A stretch of DNA of 10,172 nt from an uncultured Acetatifactor sp. (GTDB lineage Bacteria; Bacillota; Clostridia; Lachnospirales; Lachnospiraceae): NCBI GenBank assembly GCA_910585015.1, contig CAJUCT010000088.1, positions 1 to 10,172 on the forward strand. Direction: 5' to 3'. Position numbers and translations under genes: made by a program. The notes below the pieces were generated by a model. It was not told the DNA's origin. It saw only the letters and a list, made by a program, of their open reading frames with translations, and did no database searches. This document shows positions 5,044 to 10,172 of this stretch, one piece after another. Numbering within the stretch: position 1 is the first letter of the stretch; each line of letters starts with the position of its first letter.

Positions 5044-6690
5044 TTATACCGTTCTCACATGGAACATATCCGTTAAATTCTTCAGCATCTTTGTCTGTGA
5101 ACTAAGTTCCTCACTGGTAGCCGCACTTTCCTGAGCAATTGCGGAATTTGTCTGTATCACTTGCGAAATCTGGATTATTTGCTCCTGAATATCCGCAACT
5201 GACGCCGCCTGCATACGGGAATCGTCCGCAATGCGGGTTGTTGTCTCCATAACCTGATTTGCGCCTGAAACAACAGACTCCAGCTGTAATGCCATTTCAC
5301 CGGCAATCGTGGAACCATGCTCTACTCGGCTTATAGAACTCTGAATCAAATCCGTCGTTGTCTTGGATGCCTCCGCACTCTTACCCGCCAGTTTGCGGAC
5401 CTCTTCCGCGACAACCGCAAAGCCCTTGCCTGCCTCACCTGCCCGTGCTGCTTCCACTGCGGCGTTCAATGCAAGAATATTTGTCTGTGACGCAATACTT
5501 TCAATGGTTTTGATAATCTTGCTGATTTCGTTGGAACTTTCATCAATTTCCCGCATCGCATCAATCATTTCCTGCATCTTCTGATTGCTCTCCAAAATCT
5601 GTGTACCTACTGTTTCCACCATTTGGCTCGCCTGCTTCGCATTCTCCGCCGACTGTGAGATATGCTGGGAAATCTCCCGCACATTGGTTTCCAATCCCTC
5701 AACCGTGCTCGCCTGTTCCACCGAGCCCTGGCTGAGCGACTGCGCGCCGGCGGACATTTGGTCTGCGCCGTTGGAAACATAGTCTGTGCTTTCCACAATC
5801 TGCGACATTGTACCGTTGAGCTTTTTCAAAATTTTATCCAACGATTCTTTGATGGAAATAAAATCGCCCACATAATTCTGTGCTGTTTCCACTGTCAGGT
5901 TTCCCTCCGAAATTGCCGCCAATGTAACGGAAATTTCACCGATATATCCTTTCAGGCTGTTCATCATATTTTGGAAAATACGCGTCAGATAACCGATTTC
6001 ATCATTAGAGCGAATATTAACCGTTATTGTCTGCTTTGACTTAAGTCCCAAATCACCCTGCTCCATCATCTTAGCCAAACCGGTAAGTTTTGCAAGCGGT
6101 CCGGAAACCGAACGACCGACAAAAACAGACATAATGATTATACTGATAATAACCGCAACAACACCTACCACACACGCCATTTTTACCGTTTCATTAATCT
6201 GTTCTGTAGCGGATTGAAGCGAAATTCCCGCAAAAATCAAGCCGTTTATCTGACCGTTTTCGTCCCTGGTAGGTACATACGAACATATATGTTCAACACC
6301 GAAAATTTCCGCATTTCCGACATAACTTTGTCCCTGTCTCAACACAATATCAGTCAACTCTTCCGTCAACTTTGTGCCGACAACCCGCTCTCCGTTTTGC
6401 TGAATGGTCGTATAAGCTCTTACGTCCCCGTCAAAAATCGTAAATTCGCAGTTCAACAAGCTTTTTAACTCATCCAGTGTTTCGTTCTTGTCCTCCGGTC
6501 CCACATAACCGTCCAATTCATATGCCAGGACATTGGTCGCATTGACACAGCGATCCCTCAACAGACTCATTGCAAGGTTATAAAACATGGAAATACATAG
6601 AGCAACTACTAAAACCATGCTGGCTACCTGCAGGCAGGTCATCAAAGCGTTAATTCTGCGTCCTAAATGTTTTATTCTTTCGTTCTTCAT
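5044..6690 (-). CDS. Methyl-accepting chemotaxis protein with periplasmic-facing Cache-like sensor domain
   Basis: A 548-residue transmembrane chemoreceptor. The order is: TM1 (about 17-40); an extracellular single-Cache-like domain (about 44-165, with FTIFDGDVRAYTT and GLIFAGISLQSA); TM2 (about 171-193); a HAMP domain (about 193-250, SGPLAKLTGLAKMMEQGDL); and a long coiled-coil signalling domain. Its hairpin tip carries the conserved block EAARAGEAGKGFAVVAEEVR (about 413-432), which contacts CheA and CheW. Length and architecture are complete. There is no C-terminal CheR-tethering pentapeptide; the protein ends MFHVRTV. I start it at the ATG at 6690, 12 nt after GGGAG. Upstream in-frame ATGs (6714, 6726, 6786) lack ribosome sites. 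No other chemotaxis gene is nearby, so it is an orphan receptor feeding a pathway encoded elsewhere. The ligand is unknown; such Cache domains often bind small organic acids. Confidence 0.93.
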   Translation of the reverse strand: MKNERIKHLGRRINALMTCLQVASMVLVVALCISMFYNLAMSLLRDRCVNATNVLAYELDGYVGPEDKNETLDELKSLLNCEFTIFDGDVRAYTTIQQNGERVVGTKLTEELTDIVLRQGQSYVGNAEIFGVEHICSYVPTRDENGQINGLIFAGISLQSATEQINETVKMACVVGVVAVIISIIIMSVFVGRSVSGPLAKLTGLAKMMEQGDLGLKSKQTITVNIRSNDEIGYLTRIFQNMMNSLKGYIGEISVTLAAISEGNLTVETAQNYVGDFISIKESLDKILKKLNGTMSQIVESTDYVSNGADQMSAGAQSLSQGSVEQASTVEGLETNVREISQHISQSAENAKQASQMVETVGTQILESNQKMQEMIDAMREIDESSNEISKIIKTIESIASQTNILALNAAVEAARAGEAGKGFAVVAEEVRKLAGKSAEASKTTTDLIQSSISRVEHGSTIAGEMALQLESVVSGANQVMETTTRIADDSRMQAASVADIQEQIIQISQVIQTNSAIAQESAATSEELSSQTKMLKNLTDMFHVRTV

Positions 6691-6757
6691 CTTTAAAACA
6701 TACTCCCTTCTCATTTTTTTGTTCATGATATCATTAAGAACGAACTCTAACGAAGAT

Positions 6758-6786
6758 ATTTTATATAATATCCGTAAAAAAGGCAA
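6758..6786 (-). promoter_or_regulatory. Candidate chemoreceptor promoter
   Basis: TTGCCT (6786-6781) and TAAAAT (6763-6758) are 17 nt apart on the minus strand, about 70 nt before the chosen start. The AT-rich setting makes chance matches likely. A CGGATAT string inside the spacer resembles a flagellar-sigma -10 (CCGATAT), but the upstream TAAA is missing. Confidence 0.45.
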
Positions 6787-6807
6787 TATAAAGTTTTATG
6801 AACACTT

Positions 6808-7401
6808 CTAACCGCTTTTTAGTACAAACTTCTCCCCCACATAAGTGCGCACAGGATTTCCACGAACGATGCGGTTGTGCTCCCGCCAGGCGGTATTGGC
6901 CTGCTTATCTCTCTGCTCCCGCCGCAGGGACGCAAGTTTTTCCTGCAGCTTCTCCATGGCCCTCTGCCTGTTTTGGTACTGGCTCCGTTCCTCGGTGGAC
7001 TGGGATACAAGCCCGGTAGGAATGTGGATGATCCGCACTCCGCTCTCCACCTTGTTTACATTCTGGCCGCCTTTCCCTCCGCAGTGGAATTTCTCTATGC
7101 GATACTCTCTATCCGATGCTATCTCTGCCTGGTCCGGAATAATACTCACATCCACATACCAGTTCTTTCTCTTGTGATTCCTGCGGAACGGACTTTGGCA
7201 AATCCATAGTACCGTTCCCTCCAGACTGCTCAAATCATGTTCGGTCTGAAAAAGGATAGAGTCAAAACATCCCTTTTCACAGCCCCTGGCCTCCGACAGA
7301 ATTTTCAGTTCCCCGTATTCTTCCCGCAATGCCTCATACAGCTTTGCCACCGCCAGCTGGCATTCGGAGGGGCCCTGCCCGGCGCTAATCTGAACTATCA
7401 T
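6808..7401 (-). CDS. prfH: PrfH, release-factor homologue that rescues damaged ribosomes
   Basis: A 197-residue release-factor relative. The N-terminus MIVQISAGQGPSECQLAV and the overall length match PrfH, which lacks the first domain of RF1/RF2. The catalytic loop GGKGGQNVNK carries GGQ at 111-113 and is followed by the usual TGLVSQSTEERSQYQNRQRA block, so peptidyl-tRNA hydrolysis should be intact. Known PrfH proteins recognise ribosomes whose 16S decoding-centre RNA has been cut, as by colicin E3-type toxins, release the stalled peptide, and allow the partner RtcB to reseal the rRNA. The rtcB gene lies 25 nt upstream on the same transcript, the known pairing. A near-perfect ribosome site, AGGAGGTGA, sits just ahead of the ATG. 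No terminator is evident after the stop. The call is secure. Confidence 0.93.
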   Translation of the reverse strand: MIVQISAGQGPSECQLAVAKLYEALREEYGELKILSEARGCEKGCFDSILFQTEHDLSSLEGTVLWICQSPFRRNHKRKNWYVDVSIIPDQAEIASDREYRIEKFHCGGKGGQNVNKVESGVRIIHIPTGLVSQSTEERSQYQNRQRAMEKLQEKLASLRREQRDKQANTAWREHNRIVRGNPVRTYVGEKFVLKSG

Positions 7402-7426
7402 ATGTCACCTCCTATTAGAATGCCGC

Positions 7427-8539
7427 CTAGTTCCGCATATTCCCTGCCTTAAAGTTATAGACAGGCTTCAATATATCCGTAATTGCAACGGTATCTGCAA
7501 TCTGCTCCTCGATTTCTGTCAGGGAGCGATAGGCAAAGGGAGCCTCATCCAGGGTATCCGCCCCCACACAGCTGCTGTATACACCCTTCATCTCCTTCTT
7601 AAATTCCGATACCGTATACCGATTCTTTACCTCCTCCCGCTTCAATCTCCTGCCGGATCCATGGGGAGCGCTGCTATTCCACTCCGGATTGCCTTTTCCG
7701 GTTCCCAGAATGACCCCTTCCTTCATATTGACAGGGATTATCACCCTTTCGCCGCTCCCGGCGGATATGGAGCCCTTGTGAAGTATGCCTGCGCCATCCA
7801 TATAATTGTGCGCCACCGAAAACTGCTCCACCGCCTTCCATTTCATCCCCTTAAGTATCTCCCTGACAATAATATGCCTGTTCCACTCGGCATATCCCTG
7901 AATTAGCTGCACGTCCTCCATATATGCCTCCCGGTCTTCCCCCTCCAGGTAACTCATATAATAGGGAACATTCCTGCCCTGCTCCTTCAGGCGGCTGCCG
8001 GCCAGCTTCGTGTAATATTCCGCCACTTCTTCGCCCAGATGCCTGCTGCCCGTATGCACCACCAAGTACAGGCCGCCGTCCTCCCCCCTGTCCAGTTCTA
8101 TGAAGTGATTGCCGCCGCCCAGTGTGCCCAGGCTTCTTAAGGCTCTCTCCCTGGAAATATGTCTGATGCAGTGGAGCCCTTCATAGGAAAATTCCTCTGC
8201 CAGATGATGAGGTTCCCTACGAATGGCAAAGCCTGCGGGCACATTCTCCCGGATAACTCTGTCCAGCTTTTGAAACTCCGCGCCGCCCTTATTCAACTTT
8301 ACGCAGGTCATTCCGCAGCCTATATCCACCCCCAAAAGCTGAGGAATCACCTTTTCCGTCACTGTCATGGCAAGGCCGATAGGTCCCACCTTGCCGGGAT
8401 GGATGTCCGGCATCAAGCAGATCCTGCTCCCCCGGGCCACCTCGTTGTCACATATCATCTTAACCTGAGCCTCCGCGTAAGGCTCCACATCCTCGGCAAA
8501 TATCTTCGCCTCGGCATAAATACCCTTTACTGTTTTCAT
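7427..8539 (-). CDS. rtcB: RtcB-family RNA ligase (RtcB2-type partner of PrfH)
   Basis: A 370-residue GTP- and Mn-dependent RNA ligase joining 2',3'-cyclic phosphate (or 3'-phosphate) ends to 5'-OH ends. Active-site blocks are all visible: D72 and C75 in VDIGCGM, H145 in LGGGNHFIE, H162 in HTGSRH, H244 in VAHNYMD, and the guanylylated histidine H293 in APHGSGRR. The protein is somewhat shorter than the roughly 400-residue housekeeping enzyme, fitting the RtcB2 branch found with prfH. Its likely substrate is 16S rRNA cut at the decoding centre, after PrfH clears the ribosome. The start is the ATG at 8539 with AGGAGA 9 nt upstream; an in-frame TTG at 8557 is possible but weaker. It has its own promoter and a leader with terminator-like structures, and prfH follows by 25 nt. 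Confidence 0.92.
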   Translation of the reverse strand: MKTVKGIYAEAKIFAEDVEPYAEAQVKMICDNEVARGSRICLMPDIHPGKVGPIGLAMTVTEKVIPQLLGVDIGCGMTCVKLNKGGAEFQKLDRVIRENVPAGFAIRREPHHLAEEFSYEGLHCIRHISRERALRSLGTLGGGNHFIELDRGEDGGLYLVVHTGSRHLGEEVAEYYTKLAGSRLKEQGRNVPYYMSYLEGEDREAYMEDVQLIQGYAEWNRHIIVREILKGMKWKAVEQFSVAHNYMDGAGILHKGSISAGSGERVIIPVNMKEGVILGTGKGNPEWNSSAPHGSGRRLKREEVKNRYTVSEFKKEMKGVYSSCVGADTLDEAPFAYRSLTEIEEQIADTVAITDILKPVYNFKAGNMRN

Positions 8540-8669
8540 GTTGCTCTGTCTCCTCAAATCTCCTTAAAAATGGGTACAAAAAAAGCACCCTCAAAGGTGC
8601 AGTCAGGACTGCCATGCCTTTGATTGTCGGTTTCTCTGTTCTATCCTGCATTCCTCTGTTGTTCTGCAT
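8460..8669 (-). CDS. Putative leader ORF ahead of and overlapping rtcB
   Basis: A 69-codon frame beginning MQNNRGMQDRTEKPTIKGMA. Its ATG at 8669 has an excellent ribosome site (AGGAGG, 7 nt away) and lies about 40 nt after the predicted transcription start, so ribosomes should load on it. The frame passes through the antiterminator and terminator sequences, then overlaps rtcB by 80 nt in a different frame and stops at 8460. The C-terminal part (RGEDICRGCGALRGGSG) is just the out-of-frame rtcB start, so a folded product is doubtful. A regulatory uORF that senses ribosome performance is the attractive reading. I recognise no homologue, and it could be fortuitous. Confidence 0.4.
   Translation of the reverse strand: MQNNRGMQDRTEKPTIKGMAVLTAPLRVLFLYPFLRRFEETEQHENSKGYLCRGEDICRGCGALRGGSG
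8578..8600 (-). terminator. Intrinsic terminator inside the rtcB leader
   Basis: On the minus strand, GCACC (8600-8596) pairs with GGTGC (8589-8585), extendable by a T-G pair, around a short loop and followed directly by seven T residues. It lies 45 nt before the rtcB start codon and after the rtcB promoter, so it would cut off the rtcB-prfH transcript unless prevented. Confidence 0.7.
8593..8621 (-). promoter_or_regulatory. Putative antiterminator hairpin in the rtcB leader
   Basis: On the minus strand, GCAGT-CCTG-ACTGC (8612-8599) forms a tight hairpin, extended by AAAGG (8621-8617) pairing with CCTTT (8597-8593) across a small internal loop. This uses the 5' arm of the terminator downstream (GCACC), so the two structures exclude each other, as in transcription attenuators. 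Function is inferred from base pairing only. Confidence 0.5.
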
Positions 8670-8715
8670 GGCGGTTCCTCCTCTCGTCAATGGTTTTCTT
8701 TTTGGCAACGGATAA

Positions 8716-8744
8716 ATCATATCATAGATTTTTGGAATTGGCAA
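8716..8744 (-). promoter_or_regulatory. rtcB: Promoter of the rtcB-prfH operon
   Basis: TTGCCA (8744-8739) and TATGAT (8721-8716) lie 17 nt apart on the minus strand. Both match the vegetative consensus at 5 (-10) and 4 (-35) of 6 positions. Transcription would start near 8709, giving a leader of about 170 nt, unusually long for a simple ribosome site. Confidence 0.65.
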
Positions 8745-8769
8745 GGGGCAGTTCACGCGGAACTGCCCC
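8745..8769 (-). terminator. Hairpin between the Rpn gene and the rtcB promoter
   Basis: GGGGCAGTTC (8745-8754) and GAACTGCCCC (8760-8769) form a perfect 10-bp stem around a 5-nt loop, adjacent to the rtcB -35 box. On the minus strand only TT follows, so as a terminator it is weak on paper. Its position, about 110 nt after the Rpn stop codon, suits transcript ending. Confidence 0.6.
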
Positions 8770-8877
8770 GTTTAACTCTTGAATGGTCACGTTTCACAGA
8801 GCAGCCCGCAGGAACGCTCTAGGCAGGTAATCATTCCTATACTGACACACTCTAACTCTGTCTCTGATATTACCTTT

Positions 8878-9201
8878 TCATACAGACGCAGATATGGACT
8901 CCTTGGCTTCCTCATATTCAAACTCCGTATAGCCCAGATCCAAAATCGTCTGCTTATCAAACTCTTTTTTAATCATTCTGCAAATTGCCTGCCTTTTTCC
9001 TTCCTTTATTCCCGCTGCTTTGCCTTCCTTCATGCCGACTTCCTTGCCCTCTTTTATTCCCGCTGCCTTGCCTTCCTTCATGCCGACTTCCTTGCCCTCT
9101 TTTATTCCCGCTGCCTTGCCTTCCTTCATGCCGACTTCCTTGCCCTCTTTTATTCCCGCTGCCTTTGCCTCGCTCATATATTTCTCCATGATCTCACACA
9201 T
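8878..9201 (-). CDS. Predicted internal gene: RpnS-like C-terminal antitoxin
   Basis: A second in-frame start within the Rpn gene. The ATG at 9201 (codon 204) is preceded by AAGGAGGTG (9218-9210), a nine-base match to the anti-Shine-Dalgarno, at an 8-nt spacing. The product would be 107 residues, MCEIMEKYMSEAKAAGIKEG onward: the whole repeat helix and C-terminal domain without the nuclease core. In Rpn systems of other bacteria the small C-terminal protein (RpnS) is made separately and blocks the toxic full-length protein. Its interface helix carries repeats whose number varies between strains, as seen here. The ribosome site is stronger than needed to encode the local peptide (KEEEGGVAA). 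A promoter-like sequence lies just upstream. Translation here is inferred. Confidence 0.6.
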   Translation of the reverse strand: MCEIMEKYMSEAKAAGIKEGKEVGMKEGKAAGIKEGKEVGMKEGKAAGIKEGKEVGMKEGKAAGIKEGKRQAICRMIKKEFDKQTILDLGYTEFEYEEAKESISASV

Positions 9202-9810
9202 TGCGGCTACACCTCCTTCTTCCTCTTTCAAATAATACACGCGGGAGGATAATTTGGGAAAACGCGGGTCATGCACCTCCTGCTGCATAAAGCACCGCAT
9301 GAGATCCGCTATTTCTGTCCCGTCATCAATACATGTGTTGACAAATACCTCCTGTAGACCATCATCAACCGGTTCCCCATTCTCCCGGATTACCTTATCA
9401 ATATGATAGATCGTCCTTCCATAGCCAAGAAAATCCCTCTCCGAAATATACACAATGATCACCCGGGGCACATTCTCAAAGCGCTCGCCGGGTTCCGTGC
9501 TTTTGGTAACAATGCTCGCGGCATTATACCTGGCCCTCTTTAAATGGTCATCAGAATGAGCGCGCTGTACCTCGATATTGCACTTTGCGCCATCACCAAG
9601 AATGCATAAAGCATCCAGCCTTACCGACCGCCCATAGATATTTTTCAGACTCCGCTGGACAATCACTTCCTCAACGATCAACGCCTTGTCTTCCAGTATC
9701 GTCCTCAGAATCTCCTGGCACACCTCTTTGTCATCGGCGAGTACCTCAAAAAATACATCGTCAATGGGGCGAAAGCCCTCCACCCTTTCTTTCTTTTCTT
9801 CAAATGTCAT
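8878..9810 (-). CDS. Rpn-family PD-(D/E)XK nuclease (recombination-promoting nuclease / 'putative transposase')
   Basis: A 310-residue protein of the Rpn/PD-(D/E)XK transposase-like family. The nuclease core spans about 10-190: FRPIDDVFFEVLADD near the start, D66 in VRLDALC, and E80-x-Q82 in KCNIEVQRA, the family's catalytic aspartate and E-x-Q. Rpn proteins are DNA endonucleases, and some act in phage defence as toxins restrained by a C-terminal product made from within the same gene. Residues 216-272 are a lysine/glutamate-rich run of eight-residue units (AAGIKEGK alternating with EVGMKEGK), probably helical; the C-terminus ILDLGYTEFEYEEAKESI is typical. The start at 9810 has GGAGG six nt upstream. 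The gene is intact, with no adjacent inverted repeats seen, so it is better read as a stand-alone nuclease than as part of an insertion sequence. Confidence 0.88.
   Translation of the reverse strand: MTFEEKKERVEGFRPIDDVFFEVLADDKEVCQEILRTILEDKALIVEEVIVQRSLKNIYGRSVRLDALCILGDGAKCNIEVQRAHSDDHLKRARYNAASIVTKSTEPGERFENVPRVIIVYISERDFLGYGRTIYHIDKVIRENGEPVDDGLQEVFVNTCIDDGTEIADLMRCFMQQEVHDPRFPKLSSRVYYLKEEEGGVAAMCEIMEKYMSEAKAAGIKEGKEVGMKEGKAAGIKEGKEVGMKEGKAAGIKEGKEVGMKEGKAAGIKEGKRQAICRMIKKEFDKQTILDLGYTEFEYEEAKESISASV
9005..9166. repeat. 48-bp tandem repeat, about 3.3 copies, inside the Rpn gene
   Basis: Three consecutive 48-base units begin at 9005, 9053 and 9101, with a partial fourth from 9149. They are nearly identical; the visible difference is a T insertion/substitution near CTGCTTTG in the first. 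Each encodes 16 residues, two related eight-residue units (G-x-KEGK core), so copy-number change keeps the frame. Near identity implies recent expansion. Confidence 0.92.
9232..9260 (-). promoter_or_regulatory. Candidate internal promoter for the RpnS-like product
   Basis: Within the coding sequence on the minus strand, TTCCCA (9260-9255) and TATTAT (9237-9232) are 17 nt apart; they match 4 and 5 of 6 consensus bases. The predicted start near 9225 falls a few bases before the internal ribosome site. AT-rich matches arise by chance, so confidence is moderate. Confidence 0.4.
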
Positions 9811-10172
9811 CCTTTTCCTCCCTTTCCCTGCTACAGCAGCATCTTTTATCTATATTTACAAGGGAAAGATAAGGACTATGAGCCTGTTTTGCTTATATAG
9901 ACGGCTTGTTGCTGCCGTACCAGAAGTACTTACTTAGCGATATGCGTCTATACAGATTTAACGCGCCACAATCGGATACCGGACATATCCGGGAAAGTGT
10001 ATCTCCATAATTATTATATACCACATTTCTGGCCAAAAATCAACAGGAATGGAAATATACTCCTACAATTGTCCGCACTCGAAAAAAATCCGGGGCATAT
10101 GATGCCACCCGAATTTTTCCTTAATCCGTGAAACTCAAACTTGTTAAATGCCTGAAAAGTCTGCGATTATGC
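9811..10172. other. Region upstream of the Rpn gene, no gene supported
   Basis: I find no convincing coding sequence. The minus strand must hold the Rpn promoter, but AT-rich candidates such as TATAGAT near 9850 lack a clear -35. A small palindrome CCGGACATATCCGG lies near 9976-9989. A terminator-like hairpin is listed separately. From about 10122 to the right edge a minus-strand frame is open (ending ...TSLSFTD) and may be the last codons of a gene outside the window; it is too short to judge. Confidence 0.5.
10080..10121 (-). terminator. Intrinsic terminator of a gene beyond the right edge
   Basis: On the minus strand, AAAAATTCGGGTGGCA pairs with TGCCCCGGATTTTTTT around a TCATA loop, with a bulge and wobble pairs, and ends in seven T residues. 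The plus strand also shows flanking A and T runs, so it may work both ways. It probably ends a minus-strand transcript coming from outside the window. Confidence 0.65.

Noticed and set aside
6758..6800. Flagellar-type sigma promoter for the chemoreceptor (CGGATAT)
   Set aside because: The -10-like string matches but no TAAA occurs at the needed distance; a TTGCCT-17-TAAAAT promoter fits better.
6845..7209. Overlapping plus-strand frames opposite prfH
   Set aside because: Shadows of the PrfH coding sequence; none has a ribosome site or a recognisable domain.
9005..9166. Repeat array considered as a CRISPR array
   Set aside because: The units are contiguous with no unique spacers, encode peptide repeats in frame, and lie inside a conserved gene.
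8985..9235. Plus-strand proline/leucine-rich repeat frames opposite the Rpn gene
   Set aside because: They arise because the 48-bp repeat stays open in several frames; no ribosome site and no recognisable protein.
8878..9810. Rpn gene considered as an insertion sequence with its own ends
   Set aside because: No terminal inverted repeats or target duplications were seen around it; the family's 'transposase' label does not require an IS.

Overview
The window reads as a chromosomal accessory region of a low-to-mid GC Gram-positive anaerobe of the Clostridia, most likely a Lachnospiraceae-type gut bacterium. This is inferred from strong AGGAGG ribosome sites, a truncated CotJC/manganese-catalase gene, the style of the two-component/ABC locus, an Rpn-family nuclease and a Cache-type chemoreceptor. 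No species can be named from sequence alone. Nearly every gene is on the minus strand; the only clear plus-strand coding remnant is the catalase fragment.

Layout, low to high coordinates. (1) 1-1970 looks like mobile or horizontally acquired DNA. It holds a type IV toxin-antitoxin operon (AbiEi antitoxin 1569-961, AbiEii toxin 961-29), followed by a coupled gene running off the left edge. A consensus promoter and operator-like repeats precede the operon, and the 3' end of an unrecognised gene lies beyond them. (2) At about 1960-1976 this DNA is joined abruptly to a 5'-truncated manganese catalase gene (to 2456). (3) 2565-4768 is a two-component system (response regulator, then histidine kinase, with an overlapping start and stop) that would normally drive an antimicrobial-peptide-type ABC transporter. 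Here the transporter has collapsed into one small ORF, the ATPase N-terminus joined in frame to the permease C-terminus. Matching 11+11-bp tandem sites precede both the regulator and the transporter remnant. (4) 5044-6690 is a complete methyl-accepting chemotaxis protein. (5) 8721-6808 is an rtcB-prfH RNA-repair/ribosome-rescue operon with its own promoter and a leader containing a strong ribosome site, a possible leader ORF and an apparent antiterminator/terminator switch. (6) 9810-8878 is an Rpn-family PD-(D/E)XK nuclease with a 48-bp tandem repeat in its 3' part. A perfect internal Shine-Dalgarno and a promoter-like sequence predict a separately made C-terminal product (RpnS-like antitoxin). 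(7) 9811-10172 has no supported gene, but carries a terminator-like hairpin for something beyond the right edge.

The theme is stress and phage/toxin defence packed into 10 kb: AbiE, Rpn and RtcB-PrfH, beside a peptide-sensing two-component system. Two gene remnants within 600 bases show that the 1.9-2.9 kb stretch has been rearranged. The most interesting leads are the gene-within-gene signals in rpn, the putative attenuator ahead of rtcB-prfH, the duplicated response-regulator boxes, and the in-frame ABC ATPase-permease collapse.
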